A stretch of 64,000 nt of DNA from Psychrobacillus sp040274765 (GCA_040274765.1 JBEMAY010000004.1:1-64000); one strand, 5' to 3'. Shown: positions 46,175 to 56,069, counted from the stretch's first letter. Notes: generated by a model from the letters alone, not told the origin. Made by a program: numbers and translations.

Positions 46175-47092
46175 ATGATGAGTGAACAAATACTTAATAC
46201 AACAGAAATTCTAGAAAAAAACACACAAAGCTCTCCGCCTACAGGTTTTCAAGTGCTAGTTAGAGAGTTTAAAAAAGATAAGTTAGCGATGTTCTCGTTA
46301 TTTTGTTTAGTCATTGGAATAATAGCTGTCTATATCTCAGCAGCAATGATCAATCAAGAAGAGTTAATGACTGTAAGTTTAAGAGACAAATTTTCAGAAC
46401 CTGGTGAAAAGTTTATTCTGGGAGCAGATCAGGGTGGGCGATCTATTTTAGGTCAGTTAATCATCGGAGCAAGAAACTCCATTACCATAGCGCTATCAGT
46501 GACAATTATAACAGGTATTGTAGGTGTGGCCATAGGGATGATTACAGGCTACTTTGGTGGTTTAATCGACAATATATTTATGAGAATTATTGACTTTTTT
46601 ATCACTATTCCAACTTTGATGATCATCATTGTGTTTGTAACAATTATTCCGAAATACTCTATATTTGAGTTCGTACTTATTATGAGTACTTTTTTATGGG
46701 TGTCAACCGCCCGACTGGTTAGAAGTAAGTCATTAACTGAGAGTAGAAGAGATTATATAAATGCCTCTAAAACATTAGGAACTGGCAACGGCAGAATTAT
46801 CTTTACAGGTGTTATGCCTAATCTTAGCTCTATTCTAATCGTTGAACTGACGTTAAGCTTTGCAGGGAATGTAGGTTTAGAAACAGGATTATCTTATTTA
46901 GGTTTTGGATTACCACAATCTGTACCTAGCTTGGGAACTCTTGTGAGTTATGCGAATAACCCATTAATTTTAGAGGACAAATGGTGGGTTTGGTTACCAG
47001 CCTCCTTGCTAATTTTATTATTAATGCTTTCTATCAATTATGTAGGGCAAGCGCTTCGTCGCTCGGCAGACGCTAGACAAAGGCAAGGATAA
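46175..47092 (+). CDS. appC: oligopeptide ABC transporter permease AppC
   Basis: 305 residues, six membrane helices. LGADQGGRSILGQLIIGARNSI and the coupling loop SRRDYINASKTLGTGNGRII are typical of OppC/DppC permeases. AAGGAGAG precedes two adjacent ATG codons. Confidence 0.92.
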   Translation: MMSEQILNTTEILEKNTQSSPPTGFQVLVREFKKDKLAMFSLFCLVIGIIAVYISAAMINQEELMTVSLRDKFSEPGEKFILGADQGGRSILGQLIIGARNSITIALSVTIITGIVGVAIGMITGYFGGLIDNIFMRIIDFFITIPTLMIIIVFVTIIPKYSIFEFVLIMSTFLWVSTARLVRSKSLTESRRDYINASKTLGTGNGRIIFTGVMPNLSSILIVELTLSFAGNVGLETGLSYLGFGLPQSVPSLGTLVSYANNPLILEDKWWVWLPASLLILLLMLSINYVGQALRRSADARQRQG

Positions 47093-47153
47093 TGAGAATG
47101 GTATTAAACGATTTCGTTTGATATATAAAGATATATAAAAAGGAGGAAAAAGG

Positions 47154-49004
47154 ATGAATAGAAAGCTTTGGACATTATTAGCTGTACTAATAGCATTTAT
47201 GCTTGTGTTAGGCGCATGTAACAACGAAGAAGAATCTTCAGGTTCCGATACTGAAGGAACAACAGAACCAGCAAAGACTGAGGGCGATAAAGATAAAGAA
47301 GAAGATAAAGAGGAAGAGCCTGCTGCAGAAGAAGATTCATCTGAATTTGCTCAAAAGGTTGAGCATGAAGGAGATGCAATTGATGGAGGAATTTTAAAAG
47401 TTGCATTAGGAACAGATACTCCTTTTGAAGGAATTTTCTCTCTAGTATTATACCAAAATGGTGTTGATGCAGATATTTTAGATTACGCAAGTAATTCCAT
47501 TTTCTCTGTAGATGGTGACTTTCTAATTGACGACAGAGGTATTGCTACACTTGAAGCAGACCCTGACACAAACAAAGCAACGATCAAAATCCGTGAAGGT
47601 GTCAAATGGTCAGATGGCGAGCCTTTGAAAATTGAAGATGTTATGCTTCCGTATTTAATCATTGGTCATCCAGAATATCAAGGTATTCGTTATGATGGAG
47701 ATTTCAAAAATATCGTTGGTGCAGAAGAGTATAATGCAGGAACTGCTGATACTATTTCTGGATTGAAAAAAATTGATGAAACTACTTTAGAAATTTCATT
47801 TAAAAAATTATCTCCAGCAATTTATTCAGGTGGAGATGGGCTATGGAGCTCTGCTGAACCAAGCCATATTTTGAAAGATATTCCGGTAGGCCAATTGTTA
47901 GAGTCTGATCCGGTTCGTAAAAATCCGTTATCATTAGGTGCATTTAAATTTGAAAAAATTATTCCTGGTGAATCTGTTCAATTCGTGAAAAACGAGCATT
48001 ACTTTAAAGGAGAGCCTAAGTTGGATGGCGTACTTTTAAAAGTAGTACCTTCTAGCTCAATTTCTAAAGCATTAGAAACTGGTGAATACCATATGACAGC
48101 TGGATCATTACCAGCAACAAAATATGCGGAAGTAAAAGATTTCAAAAATGCTTCTATACTTGTACAACCAGAACTATCTTATTCTTACCTTGGCTTTAAA
48201 TTAGGTAAGTTTGACACTAAAGCTAAATTAAGTACGATGGATCCAAATGCCAAGATGGCTAACCTAAACTTACGTATGGCAATGGGCTATGCGTTAGATG
48301 TAGAGTCTGTAAATGAAGCTTATTATGATAATTTACGTACACGTGCTACTGGATTAATCCCACCAGCATTTGCTTCATTCTATGATGACACTTTAGAGGG
48401 TATTAAGTATGACCCAGCAAAAGCAGAACAATTATTAGATGAGGCTGGTTATAAAGATATCGATGGAGACGGATTCCGTGAAACTCCAGAAGGCGAAAAA
48501 TTAGAAATCAATTACGCAGGTATGTCAGGAGATGTGACAGCTGAAGAAATGGCAGCGTACTGGATTCAAAACTGGAGAGACGTTGGTTTAAAAGTTGTAT
48601 TAACAACTGGACGTTTAATCGAAATGAACTCCTTCTATGATAAAGTAGAAGCAGATGATCCTGAAATTGATATTTATATGGGAGCATGGGGAACAGGTAC
48701 AAACCCATCACCATCAGGATTATACGGTAAAGATGCAGCATTTAACTATAGCCGCTTCACTTCACCTGAATTAGATGAGTTATTGATTGCTATTGATTCT
48801 CCGGAAGCATTCGACTCTGCAAAACGTGCTCAAGCTTTCCGTGATTTCCAAGTATACATGTCAGAGCAAGTTCCAGTAATTCCGACTCAATTCCGTAGTG
48901 CGATTTATGTAGTTAATAAAGCAGTGAAAAACTATGATGTAACTTTTGGTACTGACTTTGGTTTACATGAACTTCAACTAGTTTCAGAAGAGCCATTAAA
49001 ATAA
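47154..49004 (+). CDS. appA: oligopeptide-binding lipoprotein AppA
   Basis: 616 residues, SBP family 5. Lipobox VLGAC (Cys22), then an acidic linker of about 50 residues rich in Glu/Asp/Lys, then the binding fold (ATIKIREGVKWSDGEPLKIEDVM). It catches peptides for AppBC. AAAAGGAGG precedes the ATG. The codon bias towards strong Bacillus codons suggests good expression. Last gene of the operon. Confidence 0.92.
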   Translation: MNRKLWTLLAVLIAFMLVLGACNNEEESSGSDTEGTTEPAKTEGDKDKEEDKEEEPAAEEDSSEFAQKVEHEGDAIDGGILKVALGTDTPFEGIFSLVLYQNGVDADILDYASNSIFSVDGDFLIDDRGIATLEADPDTNKATIKIREGVKWSDGEPLKIEDVMLPYLIIGHPEYQGIRYDGDFKNIVGAEEYNAGTADTISGLKKIDETTLEISFKKLSPAIYSGGDGLWSSAEPSHILKDIPVGQLLESDPVRKNPLSLGAFKFEKIIPGESVQFVKNEHYFKGEPKLDGVLLKVVPSSSISKALETGEYHMTAGSLPATKYAEVKDFKNASILVQPELSYSYLGFKLGKFDTKAKLSTMDPNAKMANLNLRMAMGYALDVESVNEAYYDNLRTRATGLIPPAFASFYDDTLEGIKYDPAKAEQLLDEAGYKDIDGDGFRETPEGEKLEINYAGMSGDVTAEEMAAYWIQNWRDVGLKVVLTTGRLIEMNSFYDKVEADDPEIDIYMGAWGTGTNPSPSGLYGKDAAFNYSRFTSPELDELLIAIDSPEAFDSAKRAQAFRDFQVYMSEQVPVIPTQFRSAIYVVNKAVKNYDVTFGTDFGLHELQLVSEEPLK

Positions 49005-49010
49005 ACTTTA

Positions 49011-49049
49011 AAAAAACCGTTCCTAGACGAAAGTTTAGGAACGGTTTTT
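49011..49049 (+). terminator. terminator after appA
   Basis: A stem of about 13 bp (AAAACCGTTCCTA with TAGGAACGGTTTT) and a T run close the app operon. Confidence 0.9.
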
Positions 49050-49077
49050 CATATGTTTAATGAAGGACGTGAAACAA

Positions 49078-49290
49078 ATGAGACTACTAATTTTTCTAAT
49101 AAGCTACGGAATAGCAATTATCAGCTGTTCTCATTTAGTACTATATTTAAATTTCTTATCGTTAGGATATTCATGGAAGTCTGTGTTGATGTATATGCTA
49201 AACTCAAAAGACTTTATTATATTTTGTCTATCTATTTTAGGATTAACGATTAGCGTCTTCTACCGAGACCCATTGCGGCTTCCATCTTAA
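49078..49290 (+). CDS. small two-helix membrane protein, overlapping the trpS 3' end
   Basis: 70 residues from ATG at 49078 behind GAAGGA. Two hydrophobic helices (about 2-28 and 46-65) are separated by a short polar loop, ending in FYRDPLRLPS. The last 41 bases overlap the end of trpS on the other strand. I do not recognise a named family. The hydrophobic pattern and ribosome site make it likely real; it could also be a chance frame. Confidence 0.5.
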   Translation: MRLLIFLISYGIAIISCSHLVLYLNFLSLGYSWKSVLMYMLNSKDFIIFCLSILGLTISVFYRDPLRLPS

Positions 49291-50236
49291 CAAGTGTTTC
49301 ATTTGCAAGCTGGTTAGCTTTTTCTGCTCCGCGATCTAGAATGGAATCTAATTCTGGTGAATTTAGCAATTCTTCGTATCTCTGTTGAATAGGAGCAAAA
49401 TGATTAATAATAGCTTCTGCAACAGATGCTTTAAAATCTCCATAACCTTTTCCTTCATATTTAGCTACTAACTCTGGAATAGGTGTACCCGTCAATGCAG
49501 ATTCTATTGTTAATAAATTAGAAACTCCAGGTTTGTTTTCAGTATCAAATGCTACGATTCCTTCTGAATCAGTAACAGAGCTTTTAATTTTCTTTTCTAT
49601 TTGCTTTGGCGTATCTAAAATACGAATAGTTGCTTTTTGATTAGGGTCTGATTTACTCATTTTTTTCGTTGGATCCTGCAGGGATTTGATACGTGCGCCG
49701 TACTTAGGAAGCTGGATTTCAGGCATAGTTAATACTTTGCCATATCTCTTATTAAAGCGTTCTGCTAAATCACGAGTTAGTTCAATATGTTGTTTTTGAT
49801 CATCGCCAACAGGTACGATGTCCGTTTGGTAGAGAAGTATATCAGCGGCCATAAGCGGTGGATAAGTTAATAATCCAGCAGTCACTGCATCTTTTCCATC
49901 TGATTTATCTTTGAACTGCGTCATTCTTTCCAGTTCGCCAATGTGAGAAATACATTGCATCATCCATCCTGCTTTAGCATGGGCTGGAACTTCGGATTGG
50001 ACAAACAGAATGGACTTCTCTGGATCTATTCCTACCGCTAGATATAAGGCTGCCAATGAACGAATATGATTTTGAAGTTCTTGAGGGTCTTGAGCTACAG
50101 TAATAGCATGCTGATCCACGATACAAAAAATACAATCGTTATCATTTTGTAAATCTATAAACTGTCTAAATGCACCGATATAATTTCCCAAAGTAATTGT
50201 ACCGGTAGGCTGGACGCCCGAAAAAAGTGTTTTCAT
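49250..50236 (-). CDS. trpS: tryptophanyl-tRNA synthetase
   Basis: 328 residues from ATG at 50236 behind AGGAGG; an upward extension of the frame would enter the T-box leader and is rejected. Class I synthetase motifs are TGTITLGNYIG (HIGH-like) and KKMSKSDPN (KMSKS). It charges tRNA-Trp in the cytosol. It is transcribed against app and opp, as in B. subtilis, and preceded by a tRNA-Trp T-box. Confidence 0.97.
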   Translation of the reverse strand: MKTLFSGVQPTGTITLGNYIGAFRQFIDLQNDNDCIFCIVDQHAITVAQDPQELQNHIRSLAALYLAVGIDPEKSILFVQSEVPAHAKAGWMMQCISHIGELERMTQFKDKSDGKDAVTAGLLTYPPLMAADILLYQTDIVPVGDDQKQHIELTRDLAERFNKRYGKVLTMPEIQLPKYGARIKSLQDPTKKMSKSDPNQKATIRILDTPKQIEKKIKSSVTDSEGIVAFDTENKPGVSNLLTIESALTGTPIPELVAKYEGKGYGDFKASVAEAIINHFAPIQQRYEELLNSPELDSILDRGAEKANQLANETLVKMEAAMGLGRRR

Positions 50237-50254
50237 AAAATTTTCCTCCTTAGA

Positions 50255-50500
50255 ATATAAAAAAACATCATGCATCCCTAAAAAAGGGACGAATGATGTA
50301 ATATCCGTGGTACCACCCAGCTTGCTAAAATAAATAGCCACTCTTCTTCATAACGCGAAGGAAACGGTATAAGCTACTTATGCTTTCACTTATACTGCTC
50401 AGAAGCCCATTCCATTTATCGTATGATCTGCTTGCAGCATCCGCAGACTCTCTAAACACACTCTATAAATGTACTTTCTTCATCAAAGCTCTTTATTTAG
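50255..50500 (-). promoter_or_regulatory. T-box leader (tRNA-Trp) of trpS
   Basis: On the minus strand the leader holds the distal stem-I block AGAGAGTCTGCGG...GCTGCAAGCAGA, a specifier region GAATGG (TGG codon at 50409-50407) and the T-box TGGGTGGTACCACG (near 50319-50306). The terminator ACATCATTCGTCCC/GGGATGCATGATGT with T7 lies at about 50300-50260. Uncharged tRNA-Trp binds the specifier and T-box and prevents termination, raising TrpS when tryptophan is short. Confidence 0.95.
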
Positions 50501-50508
50501 TTTTGATT

Positions 50509-50537
50509 ATTATATATAGAAGAAACACAAAAATCAA
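50509..50537 (-). promoter_or_regulatory. trpS promoter
   Basis: On the minus strand TTGATT (50537-50532), exactly 17 bases, then TATAAT (50514-50509), just before the T-box leader. Confidence 0.85.
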
Positions 50538-50546
50538 GGGACAAAA

Positions 50547-50891
50547 TTATCCATAATAAAAAAGTAACGCTATACATGTACAAGCTAAAATGGATAACCC
50601 TAAAGCAAATAATGGCTTAGGAGAGAATGAAAAAACCTCGGAAGGAAGTCGCATATTTTCTATTTCATCTCTCAAATGCTTCCGAGTGAAAAATTTTCTT
50701 GAGCTTGATACATATAAGTCAAAAAATCCGCCTGATACAACATATGTAACTAACCCTACAAATGTAATAAGCCCTCCTATATAGAAGGAAGTGTTAATAT
50801 ATGATTCCAAATCAACATGTTTAGACGTTAATAACATCACTAAAACTATTAAAATCTGAGCACTAAAAAAATAGATAATCTTCTTTTTCAT
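50547..50891 (-). CDS. small membrane protein, probably DUF3899
   Basis: 114 residues with three hydrophobic helices: about 3-20, 34-55, and 92-111 at the C-terminus. A basic cytosolic loop (SSSRKFFTRKHLRDEIENMR) lies between the last two. The assignment to DUF3899 is from memory of neighbours of trpS/oppA in Bacilli and is tentative. An AGAGGTG ribosome site precedes the ATG. The function is unknown. Confidence 0.7.
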   Translation of the reverse strand: MKKKIIYFFSAQILIVLVMLLTSKHVDLESYINTSFYIGGLITFVGLVTYVVSGGFFDLYVSSSRKFFTRKHLRDEIENMRLPSEVFSFSPKPLFALGLSILACTCIALLFYYG

Positions 50892-51075
50892 ATTTCACCT
50901 CTAATAAATTAAATTATAGAAGATTTGTTCAAATTAATCAAAACTAATAAAAAACATAAAAGATAATTAACAAAATAGTTAGGAATCTTCCTAATTCGTT
51001 AGGACAATGTAATGATTTTGTTACATGATTGTAAAAATATTTAAAAAAAGGTATGTACAACTCTCTTTTAAAATG

Positions 51076-51110
51076 TATAATAATAAATGTAATGAATTTT
51101 TCTGAATATT
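51076..51110 (+). promoter_or_regulatory. oppA -10 element and possible CodY box
   Basis: TATAAT at 51076-51081 is a consensus -10 without a clear -35. It is followed by ATTTTTCTGAATATT at 51096-51110, which matches the CodY consensus AATTTTCWGAAAATT at 13 of 15 positions. A CodY site here would repress peptide uptake when branched-chain amino acids and GTP are plentiful. CodY binding is inference. Confidence 0.5.
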
Positions 51111-51125
51111 AGGGAGGTTATTTTT

Positions 51126-52850
51126 GTGAAGAATAGTAAATTAGTATGGCTTCTTAGCCTACTGTTAGTTGTAGGTCTATTCCTAGCTGCATGTGGCGGC
51201 GACGATAAGGAAAAAGAAACACCAGCTAACGAACCAGCAACTGAAACAGATGGAGAAAAAGAAGACGATGGTGCTGAAGAAGCAACATTAGACGAAGAGC
51301 AAGTATTAAACTTGATCATGGGTTCTGAAATTCCAACTCTTGATTCTGCATTAGTAACTGACTCTGTAGGTTTCGATCTACTAAACAACGTAAATGAAGG
51401 TCTTTACCGTTTGAACCAAGAAAACGTAGCTGTACCAGCAATTGCTGACGGTGAGCCAACAATTTCTGAAGATGGATTAGTTTATACGTTTAAATTACGT
51501 GACGCTAATTGGTCTGATGGTTCTCCAGTAACTGCAAATGACTTTGAATTCGCTTGGAAACGTGCTATGAACCCAGATACTGCTTCTGAGTACGGTCCAT
51601 ACATGATGGATGGCGTTATCAAAAATGCAACTGCAATCTCTGCAGGAGAAGTTGAGTATACGGAATTAGGAGTTAAAGCTCTTGATGAAAAAACATTAGA
51701 AGTAACTCTTGAAAAACCAGTACCTTACTTCTTATCATTAATGTCATTTGGAACATTCTTACCACAAAAAGAAGAATTCGTTACAACTCAAGGTGAAAAT
51801 TACTCTAAAAACTCTGAAGCACTTTTATACAACGGTCCATTCGTACTACAAAATTGGGATGGAACAGGATTAAACTGGAAATTAGTTAAAAATGATCAAT
51901 ATTGGGATAAAGACACTGTAAAGCTTACTGAAATTAACTATGATGTAGTTAAAGAAGTAGCTACAGCAGTTAACCTTTATACTAATGGAGAAAAAGACCG
52001 CGCTGGTCTATCTGGTGAGTATGCTATGCAATATGCTAATGATCCAGAGCTAGTAACAGAAATGGATGCATCTGTATTCTACTTTAAGTACAATCAAGAA
52101 CGTAATGGAGAGCCAACTCCACTTGCTAACGTAAATATTCGTGAAGCTGTTTCTAAAGCTATCAATAAACAAGATTTAGTTGATGTAGTATTAGCAAACG
52201 GTTCTGTACCAGCTCATTACCTAGTACCAGCAGGATTTACTTTTGACGAAGATGCTAACGATTTCCGTGAAGTTAATGGAGATATGTCTACATTTAACGT
52301 AGAAGAAGCACAAGCAGCTTGGCAAAAAGGTCTTGACGAATTAGGTGTTACTGAGCTTACATTAGAAATTCTTGGTGGAGATTCTGACGTATCCAAAAAA
52401 ATGGATGAGTATTTCAAAAACCAATTAGAAACAAATTTACCAGGTTTAACCGTTACTCTTAAAGAAGTACCATTTGCAGTGCGCTTAGATCTTGATACAA
52501 ACCAAGACTATGACATTCAAGTTGCAGGTTGGGGACCAGATTACCAAGATCCTTACACTTTCATGAACTTATGGTTAACTGATGGTGGTAACAATATGAT
52601 GTCATATTCAAATCCTAAATACGATGAGTTAGTATTATCATCTAACAATGAATTAGCATTAGATGCAGAAGGTCGTTGGCAAGCACTTGCTGATGCTGAA
52701 AAACTTCTAATTGCTGAAGACTATGCTATTGGGCCAATTTACCAACGTGGTACTATGCAACTTCTTAAACCATATGTCAAAGGTGTCGTTTCTCACCAAA
52801 TCGGTGGAGACTATAGCTACAAATGGGCATATATCGAAGGTAAAAACTAA
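51126..52850 (+). CDS. oppA: oligopeptide-binding lipoprotein OppA
   Basis: 574 residues from a GTG start behind AGGGAGG. Lipobox FLAAC (Cys23), acidic linker, then the SBP family 5 fold (YTFKLRDANWSDGSPVTANDFEFAWKR). It binds peptides, including signalling peptides that in Bacillus feed competence and sporulation. A terminator downstream lets oppA be made in excess over the membrane parts. Confidence 0.95.
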   Translation: MKNSKLVWLLSLLLVVGLFLAACGGDDKEKETPANEPATETDGEKEDDGAEEATLDEEQVLNLIMGSEIPTLDSALVTDSVGFDLLNNVNEGLYRLNQENVAVPAIADGEPTISEDGLVYTFKLRDANWSDGSPVTANDFEFAWKRAMNPDTASEYGPYMMDGVIKNATAISAGEVEYTELGVKALDEKTLEVTLEKPVPYFLSLMSFGTFLPQKEEFVTTQGENYSKNSEALLYNGPFVLQNWDGTGLNWKLVKNDQYWDKDTVKLTEINYDVVKEVATAVNLYTNGEKDRAGLSGEYAMQYANDPELVTEMDASVFYFKYNQERNGEPTPLANVNIREAVSKAINKQDLVDVVLANGSVPAHYLVPAGFTFDEDANDFREVNGDMSTFNVEEAQAAWQKGLDELGVTELTLEILGGDSDVSKKMDEYFKNQLETNLPGLTVTLKEVPFAVRLDLDTNQDYDIQVAGWGPDYQDPYTFMNLWLTDGGNNMMSYSNPKYDELVLSSNNELALDAEGRWQALADAEKLLIAEDYAIGPIYQRGTMQLLKPYVKGVVSHQIGGDYSYKWAYIEGKN

Positions 52851-52881
52851 TATAGTTTAAGTTTTAAAAATCTCATAAAAT

Positions 52882-52924
52882 GAGAGTATATGTATTCCTT
52901 TCGGAACATATACTCTCTTTTTAA
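52882..52924 (+). terminator. terminator or attenuator between oppA and oppB
   Basis: A 12-bp perfect stem (GAGAGTATATGT/ACATATACTCTC) and T6 tail. It separates the abundant binding protein from the transporter core genes. Confidence 0.88.
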
Positions 52925-52967
52925 ATGAGTCTAAATATACGCAATATTTTTACTATGGAATATAATT

Positions 52968-52996
52968 TTGACAAATTACTATTTTTTTTGTTTAAT
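52968..52996 (+). promoter_or_regulatory. internal promoter for oppBCDF
   Basis: Perfect TTGACA (52968-52973), 17 bases, then TTTAAT (52991-52996, 5/6), 50 bases before oppB. It suggests oppBCDF can be expressed independently of oppA. Confidence 0.75.
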
Positions 52997-53046
52997 ATAT
53001 AGATTAGTAAAATTATAATTTATTAAATAATTTAGGAGGTGCAAAG

Positions 53047-53979
53047 ATGGCGAAATATATTTTGCGTCGTGTTTTTTATATGATTATCACGCTTTTCCTG
53101 ATTGCGACAGCTACATTCTTCCTAATGAAGACGCTACCAGGATCCCCTATAAGCTCTGCTTCAAAACTATCCCCAGCACAACTTGAAATAGTGGAAGCGA
53201 AATATGGATTGAATGATCCCGTTCCCGTCCAGTATGTAAATTACATGCTTAACTTAGTTCAAGGTGATTTAGGTAACTCGTTTCAGTTCAAAAATGCTGA
53301 AGTTACTGATTTAATTTTAAGTCGTATCGGACCATCGTTCCAAATTGGTGCTCAAGGCCTTGTTGCAGGAGTACTAGTAGGTATTATTTTAGGAATGATT
53401 GCAGCTTTAAAACAAAATACAATTTGGGACTATGGGAGTACGGTATTAGCCATTATCGGTATCTCTATTCCATCATTCGTATTTGCTACAGTGTTACAAT
53501 ATTGGCTAGGAGTTAAGTGGGAGATATTGCCAGTTGCTTTATGGAAAGATGGATGGGCCTCAAGTATTATGCCTTCCATTGCATTAGCGATGGGACCACT
53601 GGCTACCGCATCTCGTTTTATTAGAACAGAGATGGTAGAGGTTTTAAGCTCTGATTATATAACATTAGCAAAATCTAAAGGAGCAAATGGTACTGAAATA
53701 GCATTTAAACATGCTTTGCGTAATGCTTTAATCCCATTAGTAACCGTACTTGGTCCGATGGCAGCTGGTTTATTAACTGGGTCATTAGTAATTGAACAAA
53801 TATTTGCTATCCCAGGAATCGGAGAACAGTTTGTAAAATCTATTAATGTAAATGACTATTCTATTATTATGGGTACTACTATTTTCTTCTCTGTATTCTT
53901 AATTGTTGTAATATTCATTATAGATTTACTTTATGGAATCATTGATCCACGTATTCGTTTGTCAGGAGGTAAAAACTAA
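53047..53979 (+). CDS. oppB: oligopeptide ABC transporter permease OppB
   Basis: 310 residues, six membrane helices, with the OppB coupling loop SDYITLAKSKGANGTEIAFKHALRN. TTAGGAGGTG lies before the ATG. The last base of the stop is the first base of oppC. Confidence 0.95.
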   Translation: MAKYILRRVFYMIITLFLIATATFFLMKTLPGSPISSASKLSPAQLEIVEAKYGLNDPVPVQYVNYMLNLVQGDLGNSFQFKNAEVTDLILSRIGPSFQIGAQGLVAGVLVGIILGMIAALKQNTIWDYGSTVLAIIGISIPSFVFATVLQYWLGVKWEILPVALWKDGWASSIMPSIALAMGPLATASRFIRTEMVEVLSSDYITLAKSKGANGTEIAFKHALRNALIPLVTVLGPMAAGLLTGSLVIEQIFAIPGIGEQFVKSINVNDYSIIMGTTIFFSVFLIVVIFIIDLLYGIIDPRIRLSGGKN

Positions 53980-54998
53980 TGAGTCAAGACTTGAAAAAAT
54001 TACCTGCTGATTCATTTGATAGAATCCAAGTAGATAGCAGTCAGGCGGAAAGAATTACTAAACCAAGCGTAAGCTTTTGGAAAGATGCTTGGTATCGTAT
54101 AAGAAAGAATAAGGCTGCTATTGTAAGTGTTTTTATACTAGTTTTCATTATTTTTATGTCATTGATTGGTCCATATATTGGTCCTCATGACGCAGAAACA
54201 CAAACCATTACCCATGCGAACTTACCACCAAAAGTTCCAGGAATTGAAAAGCTTGGAATTATGGACGGTTATGGTAACTTGGCAGGTAAAGAAGTAGATT
54301 TATATGAATTAAAAAAAGTAGATACTTATTATTGGTTTGGAACGGACGGTTTAGGCCGTGACATGTTTGCTCGAGTATGGGAAGGAACACAGGTATCTCT
54401 TTTCATCGCATTCATGGCAGCGTTAATAGATATGGTTATTGGAGTAGCCTATGGCGGTATCTCCGGTTACTACGGTGGACGTGTAGATGACGTTATGCAA
54501 CGCATAGTAGAAATTCTAATCGGTATTCCAAATCTAGTAATTGTTATTCTTATGATTATGTTTATGGACCCTGGTATCACGGCAATTATCATTGCCATTA
54601 CGATAACTGGCTGGATAGGTATGTCTCGTGTAGTTCGAGCACAGGTTTTGAAATACAAAAATCAAGAATTTGTTTTAGCTTCTCGTACGTTAGGGGCTTC
54701 TAATAACAGAATCATAACAAAACATATATTGCCGAATGTTGTAAGTATTATTGTTATTAATACAATGTTTACAATACCCGGTGCGATTTTCTTCGAAGCT
54801 TTCTTAAGCTTTATCGGGTTAGGATTACAACCGCCTGCAGCGTCGTTAGGAACGCTAATTAATGATGGAGTTAAATTACTTAAATTCCAGCCACATATTT
54901 TAGTATTTCCAGCTGTAATTATAAGCTTACTAATGCTGTCCTTTAACCTTCTTGGTGATGGTTTAAGAGATGCACTAGATCCAAAGATGAAAGACTAA
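53979..54998 (+). CDS. oppC: oligopeptide ABC transporter permease OppC
   Basis: 339 residues: a cytosolic N-tail, six membrane helices, WFGTDGLGRDMFARVWEGTQVSLFI and the coupling loop QEFVLASRTLGASNNRIITKH. It partners OppB. Confidence 0.95.
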   Translation: MSQDLKKLPADSFDRIQVDSSQAERITKPSVSFWKDAWYRIRKNKAAIVSVFILVFIIFMSLIGPYIGPHDAETQTITHANLPPKVPGIEKLGIMDGYGNLAGKEVDLYELKKVDTYYWFGTDGLGRDMFARVWEGTQVSLFIAFMAALIDMVIGVAYGGISGYYGGRVDDVMQRIVEILIGIPNLVIVILMIMFMDPGITAIIIAITITGWIGMSRVVRAQVLKYKNQEFVLASRTLGASNNRIITKHILPNVVSIIVINTMFTIPGAIFFEAFLSFIGLGLQPPAASLGTLINDGVKLLKFQPHILVFPAVIISLLMLSFNLLGDGLRDALDPKMKD

Positions 54999-55013
54999 AG
55001 GAGGAAAGCAAGG

Positions 55014-56069
55014 ATGGATAAAATATTGGAAGTTAAAGATCTAGAGCTTTCCTTCCATACTTTTGCAGGTGAGGTTAAAGCTATTCGTGGTGTAAACTTC
55101 GAACTCTTCAAAGGAGAAACACTTGCAATCGTAGGGGAGTCTGGCTCTGGTAAGTCAGTTACAACTAAGGCGATTATGCGTTTGTTGCCGGAATCTAGCT
55201 CCGAATTTAAAAATGGACAGATTCTTTTCAATGGTAAAGATATAACAAAACTTACAGATAAAGAAATGCAAAAAATTCGTGGAAAAGATATCTCTATGAT
55301 TTTCCAAGATCCAATGACGTCTTTAAACCCAACAATGACAATAGGTAAACAAATTATGGAGCCTATATTAAAGCATCGTAAAGTAAGTAAAGCAGAGGCA
55401 AGAAAAATAGCAGTAGATTTATTGCGTCTAGTTGGTATGCCAAAACCGGAAGCTCGCATTAAACAGTATCCTCACCAGTTCTCTGGTGGACAACGCCAAC
55501 GTATTGTAATAGCTATTGCTCTAGCTTGTAATCCACAGATTCTAATTGCAGATGAACCAACAACAGCTTTGGACGTAACGATTCAAGCACAAATTTTAGA
55601 GTTGATGAAAGATTTACAAAAGAAAATTGATACATCCATCATCTTTATTACGCATGATTTAGGAGTGGTAGCTAATGTTGCGGACAGAGTAGCTGTAATG
55701 TATGGTGGTAAGATTGTGGAAACTGGGACGGTAGATGAAATATTCTATAACCCTCAGCATCCATATACATGGGGCTTGTTAAGCTCTATGCCGTCATTAG
55801 ACACTGCGGAAGAAAAACTCTATGCAATTCCAGGAACACCACCTGATTTGTTAAGCCCTCCTAAAGGAGACGCTTTTGCACTTCGTAGTGATTATGCGAT
55901 GAAGATAGATATGGAGCAATCTCCTCCATTCTTTAAAGTTAGTGATACGCATTACGCTGCGACATGGTTATTACATCCTGATGCACCAAAAGTAGAGCCA
56001 CCTGCTTCAATCGTTGAACGTATGAAAAATTTCCCTGGAAGTCGTTACTACGAAGGGAGTACTAACTAA
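55014..56069 (+). CDS. oppD: oligopeptide ABC transporter ATPase OppD
   Basis: 351 residues. Walker A GESGSGKS, FSGGQRQR, ILIADEPTTALD. The C-terminal extension holds GTPPDLLSPPKGDAFALRS. In the usual oppD family this stretch contains a cysteine of an Fe-S cluster motif; here FALR has none. AAAGGAGG precedes the ATG. Its stop overlaps the oppF start by one base. Confidence 0.94.
   Translation: MDKILEVKDLELSFHTFAGEVKAIRGVNFELFKGETLAIVGESGSGKSVTTKAIMRLLPESSSEFKNGQILFNGKDITKLTDKEMQKIRGKDISMIFQDPMTSLNPTMTIGKQIMEPILKHRKVSKAEARKIAVDLLRLVGMPKPEARIKQYPHQFSGGQRQRIVIAIALACNPQILIADEPTTALDVTIQAQILELMKDLQKKIDTSIIFITHDLGVVANVADRVAVMYGGKIVETGTVDEIFYNPQHPYTWGLLSSMPSLDTAEEKLYAIPGTPPDLLSPPKGDAFALRSDYAMKIDMEQSPPFFKVSDTHYAATWLLHPDAPKVEPPASIVERMKNFPGSRYYEGSTN

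Noticed and set aside
47197..47490. Leucine-rich 97-codon antisense frame in appA
   Set aside because: It arises from the repetitive Glu/Asp/Lys codons of the appA linker read backwards, and has no ribosome site.
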